Positions 50,906-60,112 are shown, counted from the first letter of the stretch. The stretch is 64,000 bases of DNA from Perlucidibaca piscinae DSM 21586 (GCF_000420045.1 NZ_ATUE01000007.1:1-64000); one strand, 5' to 3'. Notes: generated from the letters alone by a model not told the origin. Program-made: numbers and translations.

Positions 50906-53209
50906 ATGGTCAAGGTTCGCGAAGATTATCCGGTCCGGGTCGACGGCAGCGTCGATCTGGAGACCTGGCTCGCGCGCATCCAGGACCAGGTCGAGCTGCA
51001 TGATCCGGCCGAGCTGTTGCGCGCCTGCCGCTACGCCGAGCAGCTCGACCGCGAGGCCGAGGCCCGCCACAACGTCTGGTCGACCCGAACCTCCAGCTTC
51101 CTGACCGGTCTGGCCATGGCCGACATCCTGGCCGAGCTCAACCTCGACCAGGATTCCCTGATCGCGGCGGTGCTCTACCGCTCGGTGCGTGAAGGGCGGG
51201 TCGAGCCGCGCCAGATCGAGAAGGACTTTGGCCAGGACATTGCCCAGCTCATCGACGGCGTGTTGCGCATGGCCGCCATCAGCCGTCTGATCAATCCGGA
51301 CCACCACCGGCCCGGCAGCGGCACCGAGGCGCAGCAGCTCGACAGCGTGCGCAAGATGCTGGTGGCCATGATCGATGACGTGCGCGTGCCCCTGATCAAG
51401 CTCGCCGAGCGCACCTTCGCCATCCGCGAGCTGAAGGAGGCCAGCGACGAGCGCAAGCGCCGCGTGGCCCGGGAAATCTTCGACATCTACGCGCCGCTGG
51501 CACATCGCCTCGGCATCGGCCACATCAAGTGGGAGCTCGAAGACCTGTCGTTCCGCTACCTGGAGCCGGAGGCCTACAAGCATATCGCCAGTCTGCTCGA
51601 CGAGAAGCGACTGGATCGCGACGGCTACATCCAGCAGGTCATCCAGACCCTGCGCGACAACCTCGAGCGCATGGGCATGGTGCGCATGGAAGTCAGCGGG
51701 CGCGCCAAGCACATCTATTCCATCTGGCGGAAGATGCAGCGCAAGGGCATCGGTTTCCACGAGGTCTATGACGTGCGCGCGGTGCGCATCCTGCTGCCCG
51801 AGGTGCGCGACTGCTATGCCGCGCTGGGCGTGGTGCACTCGCTGTGGAAGCACATCCCCAAGGAGTTCGACGACTACATCGCGACACCCAAGGAGAACGG
51901 CTACCGCTCGCTGCACACCGCGGTCATCGGCCCGTCCGGCAAGCCGCTGGAGGTGCAGATCCGCACCTTCGACATGCATCAGGAGGCCGAGCTCGGCGTC
52001 TGCGCGCACTGGACCTACAAGGAAGGCAAGTCGGCACGCTCCGATCTGCGCTATGAAAACAAGATCGCCTGGCTGCGGCAGGTGCTGGAATGGCAGGATG
52101 ACATCGGTGATCAGGGACTGGATGACCTCGCCGAGCAGATCAATCAGGCCATCCACGACGAGCGTATCTACGTGTTCACCCGTGACGGCCATGTCATCGA
52201 CATGCAGGCCGGCGCGACACCGCTGGATTTCGCCTACCACATCCATACCGAGGTCGGTCACGGCTGCCGCGGCGCCAAGGTCAACGGCCGTATCGTGCCC
52301 ATCACCTACAAGCTGCAGACTGGCGAGCAGGTCGAGGTGATGACCACGCGCGGCGGTCAGCCCAGCCGTGACTGGATGAATCCGGCCTCGGGCTATCTCG
52401 GCACCAGCCGTGCCCTGGCCAAGGTCAGACACTGGTTCAAGCAGCAGGATCGCGAGGGCAATCTGGCCGAGGGCAGGGTGCTGCTGGAGCGTGAACTGTC
52501 GCGACTTGGCCTGCATTATCACCGTGCCGCACTCGACAAGATCGCGTCGCGCTTCAATGTCCGCACGGGCGAGGACGTGCTGGTGGCGCTGGGTGCCGGC
52601 GATCTGCCGCTGGCGCGCGTCACCCATGCCCTGCACGAGGGTCTTGTGCTGCCCAGCCATGAGCAGCTGGCGCTGCCCGAGCTGCCGGTGCGTCCGGCAC
52701 GGCAGAGTGCCGCCGAGCGTGGCTCGGGCATCATCATTGAAGGCGTCGGCAATCTGCTGACCCACATCGCCGGCTGCTGCAAGCCGGTGCCGGGCGAGCC
52801 CATCGTCGGCTATGTCACGGTCGGTCGAGGCGTCAGCATCCATGCCCGCGGCTGTCCCGAGTTCATGCGTCTGAAGCAGGAGGATCCTGCGCGCGAAGTC
52901 GAGGTGCAGTGGCAGACCCGCGAGGCCGATACCTATGCCGTCGACATCCAGGTGCGTGCCTGGGACCGTACCGGCCTGCTGCGTGACATCACGGCCGTGC
53001 TGGCCAACGAGCAGGTCAATGTCACCGGCGTGCAGACCCATTCCGACAAGCGTGACAGCACGGCAAGCATGCGCATTACCCTGGAGGTGACCGGCCTGTC
53101 CAAGCTCTCGCGCGTGCTGACGCGCATCGAGCAGCTGCCCAACGTGATCGAGGCGCGTCGTCTGACCAGTCAGGGGCAGGGAGCAGGTCAGGAGTCGCGT
53201 GATGTCTGA
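50906..53209 (+). CDS. relA: GTP pyrophosphokinase RelA, (p)ppGpp synthetase I
   Basis: The 767-residue stringent factor makes (p)ppGpp on ribosomes stalled by uncharged tRNA. The N-terminal hydrolase domain is inactive: the HD signature is replaced (IAAVLYRSVREGR), as in monofunctional RelA. The synthetase domain has YDVRAVRILLPE, EFDDYIATPKENGYRSLHT and VQIRTFDMHQEAELGVCAHW. A TGS domain (YVFTRDGHVIDMQAGATPLDFAYHIHTEVG), the helical and Cys-rich region (GCCKPVPG) and an ACT domain end the protein. The stop overlaps mazG by eight bases. Confidence 0.98.
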   Translation: MVKVREDYPVRVDGSVDLETWLARIQDQVELHDPAELLRACRYAEQLDREAEARHNVWSTRTSSFLTGLAMADILAELNLDQDSLIAAVLYRSVREGRVEPRQIEKDFGQDIAQLIDGVLRMAAISRLINPDHHRPGSGTEAQQLDSVRKMLVAMIDDVRVPLIKLAERTFAIRELKEASDERKRRVAREIFDIYAPLAHRLGIGHIKWELEDLSFRYLEPEAYKHIASLLDEKRLDRDGYIQQVIQTLRDNLERMGMVRMEVSGRAKHIYSIWRKMQRKGIGFHEVYDVRAVRILLPEVRDCYAALGVVHSLWKHIPKEFDDYIATPKENGYRSLHTAVIGPSGKPLEVQIRTFDMHQEAELGVCAHWTYKEGKSARSDLRYENKIAWLRQVLEWQDDIGDQGLDDLAEQINQAIHDERIYVFTRDGHVIDMQAGATPLDFAYHIHTEVGHGCRGAKVNGRIVPITYKLQTGEQVEVMTTRGGQPSRDWMNPASGYLGTSRALAKVRHWFKQQDREGNLAEGRVLLERELSRLGLHYHRAALDKIASRFNVRTGEDVLVALGAGDLPLARVTHALHEGLVLPSHEQLALPELPVRPARQSAAERGSGIIIEGVGNLLTHIAGCCKPVPGEPIVGYVTVGRGVSIHARGCPEFMRLKQEDPAREVEVQWQTREADTYAVDIQVRAWDRTGLLRDITAVLANEQVNVTGVQTHSDKRDSTASMRITLEVTGLSKLSRVLTRIEQLPNVIEARRLTSQGQGAGQESRDV

Positions 53210-54077
53210 ACGGCCCGTCGTGACGTTGCCCGAGTTCCAGGTGCCAGCCCTTCAGCAGCTGCTGCAGGTCATGGCGCGTCTGCGTGATCCGGAGCAGGGC
53301 TGCGAGTGGGATCTGGCTCAGACGCCGCAAACCCTGGCGCCCTACACGCTGGAGGAAGCCTACGAGGTGGTCGAGGCCGTCGCGTCCGGCTCGCCTGCGG
53401 AGTGGCGGGACGAACTGGGCGATCTCCTTCTGCAGGTAGTGTTCCAGGCCCAGCTGGCCAGCGAGCAGGGCCTGTTTGACTTCGATGCAGTATCGGCGGC
53501 CATCGTCGACAAGCTGATCCGTCGCCATCCGCACATCTTCCGCGACGGTCGTCTGGACCTGCCGCGCCAGACGTTGTCTGCCGACCAGGTGGCTGCGCAA
53601 TGGCAGGACATCAAGGCGCAGGAAAAGGCGCTCAGGGCGGCGACGCATCTGGCGGAAACCGGCCGGGCACTGCCCGAACCCGCGTTTCTTGACAAGGTGG
53701 GTGCCGGGCTGCCGCCACTGCTGCGTGCCGAGAAGCTGCAGGCCAGGGCGAGCGAGGTGGGTTACGACTGGCATGATCCGCGTGCCGTGATCGCCAAGCT
53801 GCGCGAGGAGCTCGACGAGCTTGAGCAGGCACTGGACCAGCAGGCACCGGCATCGGCCTTGCAGGACGAGCTGGGCGATCTGCTGTTCTGCTGCGTCAAC
53901 ATCGGGCGGCATCTGCGTATCGACAGCGAGCAGGCCCTGCTCGGCTGCATCGCCAAGTTCCGTCGTCGTTTCGGTCACATCGAGACGGTGCTGAAGGCGA
54001 AAGGCGTGCCGCTGGCAGAGGCCTCGCTGGATGACAAGGAAGCGCTCTGGCAGGAGGCCAAGCGTCTGGGGCTTTGA
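53202..54077 (+). CDS. mazG: nucleoside triphosphate pyrophosphohydrolase MazG
   Basis: The 291-residue protein hydrolyses (d)NTPs to monophosphates and pyrophosphate. It can lower (p)ppGpp in E. coli. Two MazG domains are visible: CEWDLAQTPQTLAPYTLEEAYEVVEA with DELGDLLLQVVFQA, and later KLREELDELEQAL with DELGDLLFCCVNIGRHL, each holding the ExxE...ExxD magnesium site. The ATG at 53202 has GGAG upstream and overlaps the relA stop by eight bases. It is the last gene before the inserted porin. Confidence 0.97.
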   Translation: MSERPVVTLPEFQVPALQQLLQVMARLRDPEQGCEWDLAQTPQTLAPYTLEEAYEVVEAVASGSPAEWRDELGDLLLQVVFQAQLASEQGLFDFDAVSAAIVDKLIRRHPHIFRDGRLDLPRQTLSADQVAAQWQDIKAQEKALRAATHLAETGRALPEPAFLDKVGAGLPPLLRAEKLQARASEVGYDWHDPRAVIAKLREELDELEQALDQQAPASALQDELGDLLFCCVNIGRHLRIDSEQALLGCIAKFRRRFGHIETVLKAKGVPLAEASLDDKEALWQEAKRLGL

Positions 54078-54149
54078 GCGGTACGCTGTCGCTCTGCGTC
54101 TGCCTGAAAAATATCCGTACGGATGTAAACCAAATCAGTTGTAACCAAT

Positions 54150-54189
54150 CTGTCATCAAACTGGCGCCGTCCTGTCACAAATCTCGCCA
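54150..54189 (+). promoter_or_regulatory. PhoB box array upstream of the phosphate porin
   Basis: Four 7-base units start exactly 11 bases apart: CTGTCAT (54150), CTGGCGC (54161), CTGTCAC (54172) and CTCGCCA (54183). The first and third match the Pho consensus almost fully. AATACT at 54189-54194 lies ten bases after the third unit and could be the -10. The porin start is about 100 bases downstream. Confidence 0.87.
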
Positions 54190-54290
54190 ATACTTCGCGG
54201 CATCCCGGCAGCAGGCCCATGTCCCTGGCTCTGTGCGGGGGGACTGGCTGACAAGCCGCTCTTACTAGCTGACTGGTTGAGGTTTACACA

Positions 54291-55649
54291 ATGAACATGA
54301 CGATCAAGACCCTGGCTGTTGCCATCGCTGCCGCCACCCTGGCGACTCCGGCTCTCGCTGCCGATGAAGTGAAGACCAAGGGTGGTTTCCAGATCAAGTC
54401 GGAAGACGGCAACTTCGAATTCAAGCTCGGTGGCCGCATCCACTTCGACGGCAACTACTACGTCAACGAAGACAACAAGGACAGCGGCTTTACGGCGGCT
54501 GCCGAAAAGTCCAACAGCCAGTTCTTCTTCCGTCGCGCCCGTCTCAGCCTGGAAGGCAAGGCCTATGACTGGAACTTCAAGTTCGAGAACGATTTCGCCA
54601 CCAGCTCGGAAGAGCTGACCAGCACGACGACCACCACCACGCGTCTCTGCCAGAACACCACCACCAACGTGGTCACGGCCGTGTCGGGCAGCTGCCCTGC
54701 AGGTACGGTGTCCATCTCTTCGGTGCTTACTGGTGCCACCGCCAGTACCAAGGGCAACGAAGGCTTCCGTGAAATGTGGATCGGCCGCAAGGTGCTGGGT
54801 GACAAGAACCTGCGTCTGGGTCAGGCCAAGCCCTACCGTGGCATGGAAGAGCTGACCAGCTCCAATGAAATCACGTTCATGGAGCGTCCGTTCGCTACCG
54901 CCACCGGCATCTACAACAACCAGTTCACCACCGGTGCCTTCCTCGATGGCTCTGGCGAAGGTTTCGGCTACGGCGTGTCGGTCTACACCCCGCGCTCGGT
55001 GTCCGACAGGGAAACCCAGGGCCTGGGTGTCAACGCGCGTGGCTTCATCGTGCCGATCCGTTCCAACGGCAACATCGTGCACATCGGTCTGAGCGCCACC
55101 CAGGACAACTTCGAAAGCAACACCACCTCGAAGAACGTGCGTGTCGTGGGTCGCGAGAACGGTCTGCGCAGCGGCAACCTGATCACCAGCGGCATCTTCA
55201 ACGAACAGACCACCCTGGCTGCCGAACTGGCTGCCCGCTTCGGTGCCCTCTCGCTGCAGAGCGAATACGCCAAGTCGAGCTTCAAGGACAACCGTACCCT
55301 GGGTGCTCTTGGTGCCGGCACCAATGATGACCAGGATCTCGACACCTACTACGTGCAGGCCAGCTACTTCCTGACCGCCCACGAGAAGGCCTATGACTTC
55401 AAGAAGGGCGTGTTCAAGTCGCCCAAGGTCAATGGCGAAGAGGGTGCCGTCGAGCTCAAGGCCCGTTTCGACAAGATCGAGAACAAGGATCTCGACAATG
55501 TGGAAGCGTCCTACTACGCGGTGGGTGTCAACTACTACGCGACCCCGAACACCCGCTTCATGGTCGAGTACGTGGATGGCAACGCCAAGAACGGGGCCTC
55601 TGATCTCGATGCCTCGGCCATCACCGCCCGTGCCCAGTACAACTTCTAA
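54291..55649 (+). CDS. phosphate-selective porin, OprP/OprO family
   Basis: The 452-residue outer-membrane protein has a signal peptide cut after PALA (Ala23). The mature GGFQIKSEDGNFEFKLGGRIHFDGNYY start is typical of OprO/OprP, and the protein ends in Phe with an alternating barrel pattern. The IGRKVLGDKNLRLGQAKPYRGMEELTSSNEITFMERP segment is a family hallmark. An extracellular-loop-like insert near residues 108-140 is Thr-rich and holds two Cys that might form a disulfide. Upstream PhoB sites support induction by phosphate limitation. GAGG precedes the ATG. It interrupts the mazG-pyrG order. Confidence 0.9.
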   Translation: MNMTIKTLAVAIAAATLATPALAADEVKTKGGFQIKSEDGNFEFKLGGRIHFDGNYYVNEDNKDSGFTAAAEKSNSQFFFRRARLSLEGKAYDWNFKFENDFATSSEELTSTTTTTTRLCQNTTTNVVTAVSGSCPAGTVSISSVLTGATASTKGNEGFREMWIGRKVLGDKNLRLGQAKPYRGMEELTSSNEITFMERPFATATGIYNNQFTTGAFLDGSGEGFGYGVSVYTPRSVSDRETQGLGVNARGFIVPIRSNGNIVHIGLSATQDNFESNTTSKNVRVVGRENGLRSGNLITSGIFNEQTTLAAELAARFGALSLQSEYAKSSFKDNRTLGALGAGTNDDQDLDTYYVQASYFLTAHEKAYDFKKGVFKSPKVNGEEGAVELKARFDKIENKDLDNVEASYYAVGVNYYATPNTRFMVEYVDGNAKNGASDLDASAITARAQYNF

Positions 55650-55675
55650 GCTGTCCTGAGCATCTGGAGACACCG

Positions 55676-55704
55676 GAAGGCCCCGCAAGGGGCCTTCTGC
55701 TTTT
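55676..55704 (+). terminator. porin gene terminator
   Basis: A perfect nine-base stem, GAAGGCCCC (55676-55684) with GGGGCCTTC (55689-55697), and GCAA loop are followed by TGCTTTT. It isolates the porin gene from pyrG. Confidence 0.93.
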
Positions 55705-55807
55705 GTGGCGCGGGCTCCCGCAGACTATCCCTGCGTGATAACATTCTGTCCCGTCTTTGTACCCACGACGTGGGTGCGCCTCAACACGCAAGCGGCCTGG
55801 ATTTTTC

Positions 55808-57436
55808 ATGACCAAGTTCATTTTTGTCACCGGTGGTGTGGTTTCTTCGCTGGGCAAGGGCATTTCGGCGGCATCGCTGGCGGCACTGCTGGAGGCGCGG
55901 GGTCTCAAGGTCACCATGATCAAGATGGATCCCTACATCAATGTCGATCCGGGCACCATGAGCCCGTATCAGCACGGCGAGGTCTTTGTCACCGACGATG
56001 GCGCCGAGACCGACCTTGACCTGGGCTACTACGAACGCTTCCTGCGCCGTTCGCGCATGAGCAAGAAGAACAACTTCACCTCCGGCCGCATCTACCTTGA
56101 CGTGCTGCAGAAGGAACGTCGCGGTGACTACCTGGGCGGCACCGTGCAGGTGATCCCGCACATCACCGACGCCATCAAGCAGCGCGTGCGCGACGGTGCC
56201 AAGGGCCATGACATCGCCATCGTCGAGATTGGCGGCACCGCTGGTGACATCGAGTCGCAACCGTTCATGGAAGCGGTGCGTCAGCTGCGCATCGAGCTCG
56301 GCTACCAGGGCTCGCTGCTCATGCACCTGACCCTGATCCCCTACATCGCCTCGGCGGGCGAGCTGAAGACCAAGCCGACCCAGCACTCGGTCAAGGAGCT
56401 GCGCTCGATCGGCCTGCAGCCGGACATCCTGATCTGCCGTTCCGAGCATGACGTGCCGGCCGACTCCAAGCGCAAGATCTCGCTGTTCACCAACGTCGAA
56501 GAGCGTGCGGTCATCATTGCCAAGGATGCCAAGACCATCTACCAGATTCCGCGCCGCTTTCACGAGCAGGGTCTGGATGACTTCGTGGTGGAACGCCTGG
56601 GCCTTCAGGCTGGCCCCGCCGACCTGTCGGACTGGGATGCCGTGGTCGACGGCCTGCTCAATCCCGAGCGCGAAGTCACCATCGCCATGGTCGGCAAGTA
56701 CGTTGAGCTGATCGACGCCTACAAGTCGGTCAACGAGGCGCTGCTGCATGCCGGCATCCGCAACAAGACCAAGGTGCGCATCCGCTACATCGATGCCGAA
56801 TCGGTGGAGCAGCAGGGCATCTCGGTGCTGGCCGGCGTTGACGGCATCCTGGTGCCGGGCGGCTTCGGCGATCGCGGTACCGAGGGCAAGATCGCCACGG
56901 TACGCCATGCGCGCGAGCAGAAGATTCCCTATCTCGGCATCTGTCTGGGCATGCAGGTCGCGGTCATCGAGTTCGCCCGGGATGTGGCGGGCCTGGCCGA
57001 TGCCAACTCCTCCGAGCTCAAGCCGGGTTGTGCGCATCCGGTGATCGGCCTGATCACCGAGTGGATGACCGAGGACGGCCAGGTCGAGCGTCGTGACGCC
57101 AGTTCCGATCTCGGCGGCACCATGCGACTGGGGGCCCAGGTTTGTCACCTGGAGCCGGGCACGCTGGCGCAGAGCACCTATGGTGCCGAGCAGATCACCG
57201 AGCGCCATCGCCACCGTTACGAAGTCAACAACACCTATCTGCCGCAGCTGGAAGCCGCCGGTCTGGTGATTTCCGGACGAAGTGCCGACAAGACGCTGGT
57301 CGAGATGGTGGAGATCAAAGATCATCCGTGGTTCCTGGCCTGTCAGTTCCACCCGGAATTCACCAGTTCGCCGCGCGAAGGCCATCCGCTGTTCTCGGGC
57401 TTCGTGCGCGCTGCGCTGCAGCATTCCGGACACTGA
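55808..57436 (+). CDS. pyrG: CTP synthase
   Basis: The 542-residue enzyme aminates UTP to CTP with glutamine and ATP. The synthetase domain has FVTGGVVSSLGKGI (P-loop), KMDPYINVDPGTMSP and VEIGGTAGDIES. The glutamine amidotransferase domain has the nucleophile in YLGICLGMQVA and the His-Glu pair in ACQFHPEFTS. Length matches the family (545 in E. coli). The ATG at 55808 fits the family N-terminus; no clear ribosome site is visible, which is unusual. It leads the block to pcm. Confidence 0.98.
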   Translation: MTKFIFVTGGVVSSLGKGISAASLAALLEARGLKVTMIKMDPYINVDPGTMSPYQHGEVFVTDDGAETDLDLGYYERFLRRSRMSKKNNFTSGRIYLDVLQKERRGDYLGGTVQVIPHITDAIKQRVRDGAKGHDIAIVEIGGTAGDIESQPFMEAVRQLRIELGYQGSLLMHLTLIPYIASAGELKTKPTQHSVKELRSIGLQPDILICRSEHDVPADSKRKISLFTNVEERAVIIAKDAKTIYQIPRRFHEQGLDDFVVERLGLQAGPADLSDWDAVVDGLLNPEREVTIAMVGKYVELIDAYKSVNEALLHAGIRNKTKVRIRYIDAESVEQQGISVLAGVDGILVPGGFGDRGTEGKIATVRHAREQKIPYLGICLGMQVAVIEFARDVAGLADANSSELKPGCAHPVIGLITEWMTEDGQVERRDASSDLGGTMRLGAQVCHLEPGTLAQSTYGAEQITERHRHRYEVNNTYLPQLEAAGLVISGRSADKTLVEMVEIKDHPWFLACQFHPEFTSSPREGHPLFSGFVRAALQHSGH

Positions 57437-57484
57437 GCGGTCATCACAACAAAAACGACACACGACACCTCGGGAGTGGCACCC

Positions 57485-58333
57485 ATGTCCACGCAGAAGA
57501 TCCTGTCGCTTGGCGACATCCGCATTGGCAACGACCTGCCGTTCGTGCTGTTTGGCGGCATGAACGTGCTTGAGTCGCGTGATCTCGCGATGCAGATCTG
57601 CGAAAGCTACGTCAAGGTCACCGAGAAGCTGGGCATCCCCTACGTCTTCAAGGCCAGCTTCGACAAGGCCAACCGCTCGTCCATGCATTCCTACCGCGGC
57701 CCGGGCCTGGATGAGGGCCTGAAGATCTTCGAGGAGATCAAGAAGACCTTCGGCGTGCCGGTGATCACCGACGTGCACGAGCCGCACCAGGCCGCTCCAG
57801 TGGCCGAAGTTGCCGACATCATCCAGCTGCCGGCCTTCCTGTCGCGGCAGACCGATCTGGTGGTGGCGATGGCGCGCACCAACGCCATCATCAACATCAA
57901 GAAGGCCCAGTTCCTGGCGCCGCATGAGATGAAGCACATCCTCGCCAAGTGCGAAGAGGCCGGCAACGACCAGCTCATCCTGTGCGAGCGCGGTTCCTCG
58001 TTCGGCTACAACAACCTGGTTGTCGACATGCTCGGCTTCGGCATCATGAAGAAGTTCAACTACCCGGTGTTCTTCGACGTCACCCACTCGCTGCAGATGC
58101 CGGGCGGTCTGCCCAATGCGGCCGGCGGACGTCGTGCCCAGGTCACCGAGCTGGCTCTGGCGGGCATGACCCAGCGCCTGGCCGGTCTGTTCCTGGAAGC
58201 GCATCCGGAGCCGGAAGTCGCCAAGTGCGACGGCCCTTGCGCCCTGCGCCTGTCCCAGCTCGAGGCCTTCCTGACCCAGGTCAAGGCCGTCGATGACCTG
58301 GTCAAGAGCTTCCCGACCCTGGACACCCACTAA
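57485..58333 (+). CDS. kdsA: 3-deoxy-D-manno-octulosonate 8-phosphate synthase
   Basis: The 282-residue barrel enzyme condenses phosphoenolpyruvate with arabinose 5-phosphate for Kdo of lipopolysaccharide. Visible are FGGMNVLESRDLAM, FKASFDKANRSSMHSYRGPGL, VITDVHEPHQA, IIQLPAFLSRQTDLV, CERGSSFGYNNLVVDM and FFDVTHSLQMPGG. The Asn at the metal-ligand position of the first motif (GMNVLES) marks the metal-independent class. GGGAG precedes the ATG at 57485. It lies between pyrG and eno, as in many pseudomonads. Confidence 0.98.
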   Translation: MSTQKILSLGDIRIGNDLPFVLFGGMNVLESRDLAMQICESYVKVTEKLGIPYVFKASFDKANRSSMHSYRGPGLDEGLKIFEEIKKTFGVPVITDVHEPHQAAPVAEVADIIQLPAFLSRQTDLVVAMARTNAIINIKKAQFLAPHEMKHILAKCEEAGNDQLILCERGSSFGYNNLVVDMLGFGIMKKFNYPVFFDVTHSLQMPGGLPNAAGGRRAQVTELALAGMTQRLAGLFLEAHPEPEVAKCDGPCALRLSQLEAFLTQVKAVDDLVKSFPTLDTH

Positions 58334-58391
58334 GACTTGTTGTTGCAGTGCCCGGCAACGGGCCTCGTTCATTGCACTGGAGATGAGACAG

Positions 58392-59687
58392 ATGGCAACC
58401 ATCGTTGACATTCGCGGTCGCGAAATCATGGATTCCCGCGGCAACCCCACGGTCGAGGCCGATGTCATTCTCGACAACGGCATCATGGGCCGCGCCACGG
58501 CGCCCAGCGGCGCCTCCACCGGTTCGCGCGAAGCCCTGGAGCTGCGTGACGGCGACAAGTCGCGCTACCTCGGCAAGGGCGTGCTCAACGCCGTCGCCAA
58601 CATCAACGGCCCGATCCGCGAGCTGCTGGTCGGCAAGAGCGTGTTCGACCAGTCCGGCCTGGACCATGCCATGATCGCCCTGGACGGCACCGAGACCAAG
58701 TCCAAGCTCGGCGCCAATGCCATCCTTGCCGTGTCGCTGGCCATCGCCAAGGCTGCCGCGCAGGCCAAGGGCCAGCCGCTGTACGCCTACATTGCCTCGC
58801 TGCGCAGCAATACCCACTACACCATGCCGGTGCCGATGATGAACATCATCAACGGCGGCGAGCACGCCGACAACACCGTCGACATCCAGGAATTCATGAT
58901 CGAACCGGTGGGTTTCACCTCGTTCGCCGAGGCCCTGCGCTGTGGCGCCGAGATCTTCCACGCGCTCAAGGGCGTGCTGAAGAAACGCGGTCTCAACACT
59001 GCCGTCGGTGACGAGGGCGGCTTCGCGCCCAACCTGAGCAGCAACGAAGAGGCGCTGCAGGTCATCGTCGAGGCCATCGGCATCGCCGGCTACAAGGCGG
59101 GTGAAAACGTCATGCTGGCGCTGGACTGCGCGTCCTCCGAGTTCTACCACGATGGCAAGTACGTGCTCGAAGGCGAGGGCAACAAGGCCTTCACCTCGGC
59201 CGAGTTCGTCGATTACCTGGCCGGTCTCTGCGACCGCTACCCGATCATCTCCATCGAGGACGGCCTCGACGAGTCCGATTGGGCTGGCTGGAAGATCCTC
59301 ACCGAGAAGCTGGGCCATCGCGTGCAGCTGGTGGGTGACGACCTGTTCGTGACCAACCCCAAGATCCTGCAGAAGGGCATCAACCAGGGCGTGGGCAACT
59401 CCATCCTGATCAAGTTCAACCAGATCGGCTCGCTGACCGAGACCCTGGATGCGATCTACCTGGCCAAGGCCAATGGCTACACCACGGTGATCTCGCATCG
59501 TTCCGGTGAAACCGAGGACGCCACCATCGCCGACCTGGCTGTTGCCACCGGCGCCGGCCAGATCAAGACCGGCTCGCTGTGCCGTTCCGACCGCGTCGCC
59601 AAGTACAACCAGCTGCTGCGCATCGAGCAGGAACTGGACTACAGCGCTCCCTACCGCGGCAAGGCCGAGTTCAAGGGCCTGAACTGA
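58392..59687 (+). CDS. eno: enolase
   Basis: The 431-residue glycolytic enzyme dehydrates 2-phosphoglycerate to phosphoenolpyruvate and in enterics is also part of the RNA degradosome. Signatures are MDSRGNPTVEADV, GASTGSREALELRDGD, NTAVGDEGGFAPNL, ISIEDGLDESDW, LVGDDLFVTNP, ILIKFNQIGSLTET and VISHRSGETEDATIADLAVA. GGAG lies before the ATG at 58392. A small GC hairpin after kdsA (near 58352) leaves eno joined to the transcript. ftsB follows after two bases. Confidence 0.99.
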   Translation: MATIVDIRGREIMDSRGNPTVEADVILDNGIMGRATAPSGASTGSREALELRDGDKSRYLGKGVLNAVANINGPIRELLVGKSVFDQSGLDHAMIALDGTETKSKLGANAILAVSLAIAKAAAQAKGQPLYAYIASLRSNTHYTMPVPMMNIINGGEHADNTVDIQEFMIEPVGFTSFAEALRCGAEIFHALKGVLKKRGLNTAVGDEGGFAPNLSSNEEALQVIVEAIGIAGYKAGENVMLALDCASSEFYHDGKYVLEGEGNKAFTSAEFVDYLAGLCDRYPIISIEDGLDESDWAGWKILTEKLGHRVQLVGDDLFVTNPKILQKGINQGVGNSILIKFNQIGSLTETLDAIYLAKANGYTTVISHRSGETEDATIADLAVATGAGQIKTGSLCRSDRVAKYNQLLRIEQELDYSAPYRGKAEFKGLN

Positions 59688-59689
59688 GC

Positions 59690-60109
59690 ATGACACCCGC
59701 GTCCAGCCTTGGCCGTTTGCTGCTCTGGTTGGCCGCGGGCATCTTCCTGATCCTGCAGGCCACGCTCTGGTTCGGCGAGGGCGGCATTCTCGACGTGCAT
59801 CGCCTGAAGCAGGCGGTGGCCGAGCAGCAGGCCGAGAATCTCAAGCTCAGGCACCGCAACCAGGTGCTGGAGGCCGAGGTCAACGATCTCAAGAACGGTC
59901 GCGAAGCCATCGAGGAGCGCGCCCGGCTTGATCTCGGCATGATCAAGGACGACGAGACCTTCTACCTGATCTCCGGCAAGCCGCTGGCCGGCTCGGCCAC
60001 GGCGGATGTGCGCCCGGCCACGCCGGTGACGGTGAAGCCGCTGGCACCGACCGCCACCACGGCGCCGGTGTCAGCCGCTCCTTCCAGCGCTGCCGGCGAG
60101 ACGCCCTGA
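59690..60109 (+). CDS. ftsB: cell division protein FtsB
   Basis: The 139-residue inner-membrane protein has one membrane helix (about residues 10-28) and a short conserved GEGGILDVHRLKQAVAEQQAEN stretch. A coiled coil runs to about 75, then comes the AIEERARLDLGMIKDDETFYL motif characteristic of FtsB. It works with FtsL and FtsQ in the divisome. The C-terminal tail of about 45 residues is an Ala/Pro/Thr-rich, probably disordered extension that E. coli FtsB (103 residues) lacks. It starts two bases after eno and precedes ispD by three. Confidence 0.95.
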   Translation: MTPASSLGRLLLWLAAGIFLILQATLWFGEGGILDVHRLKQAVAEQQAENLKLRHRNQVLEAEVNDLKNGREAIEERARLDLGMIKDDETFYLISGKPLAGSATADVRPATPVTVKPLAPTATTAPVSAAPSSAAGETP

Positions 60110-60112
60110 CGC

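Noticed and set aside
49286..53041. Open frame of 1251 codons on the minus strand across rlmD and relA
   Set aside because: It is a high-GC shadow of several certain genes and spans their boundaries; composition is not protein-like.
58345..58370. GC hairpin between kdsA and eno
   Set aside because: A five-base stem without a T tract; too weak to call an attenuator.
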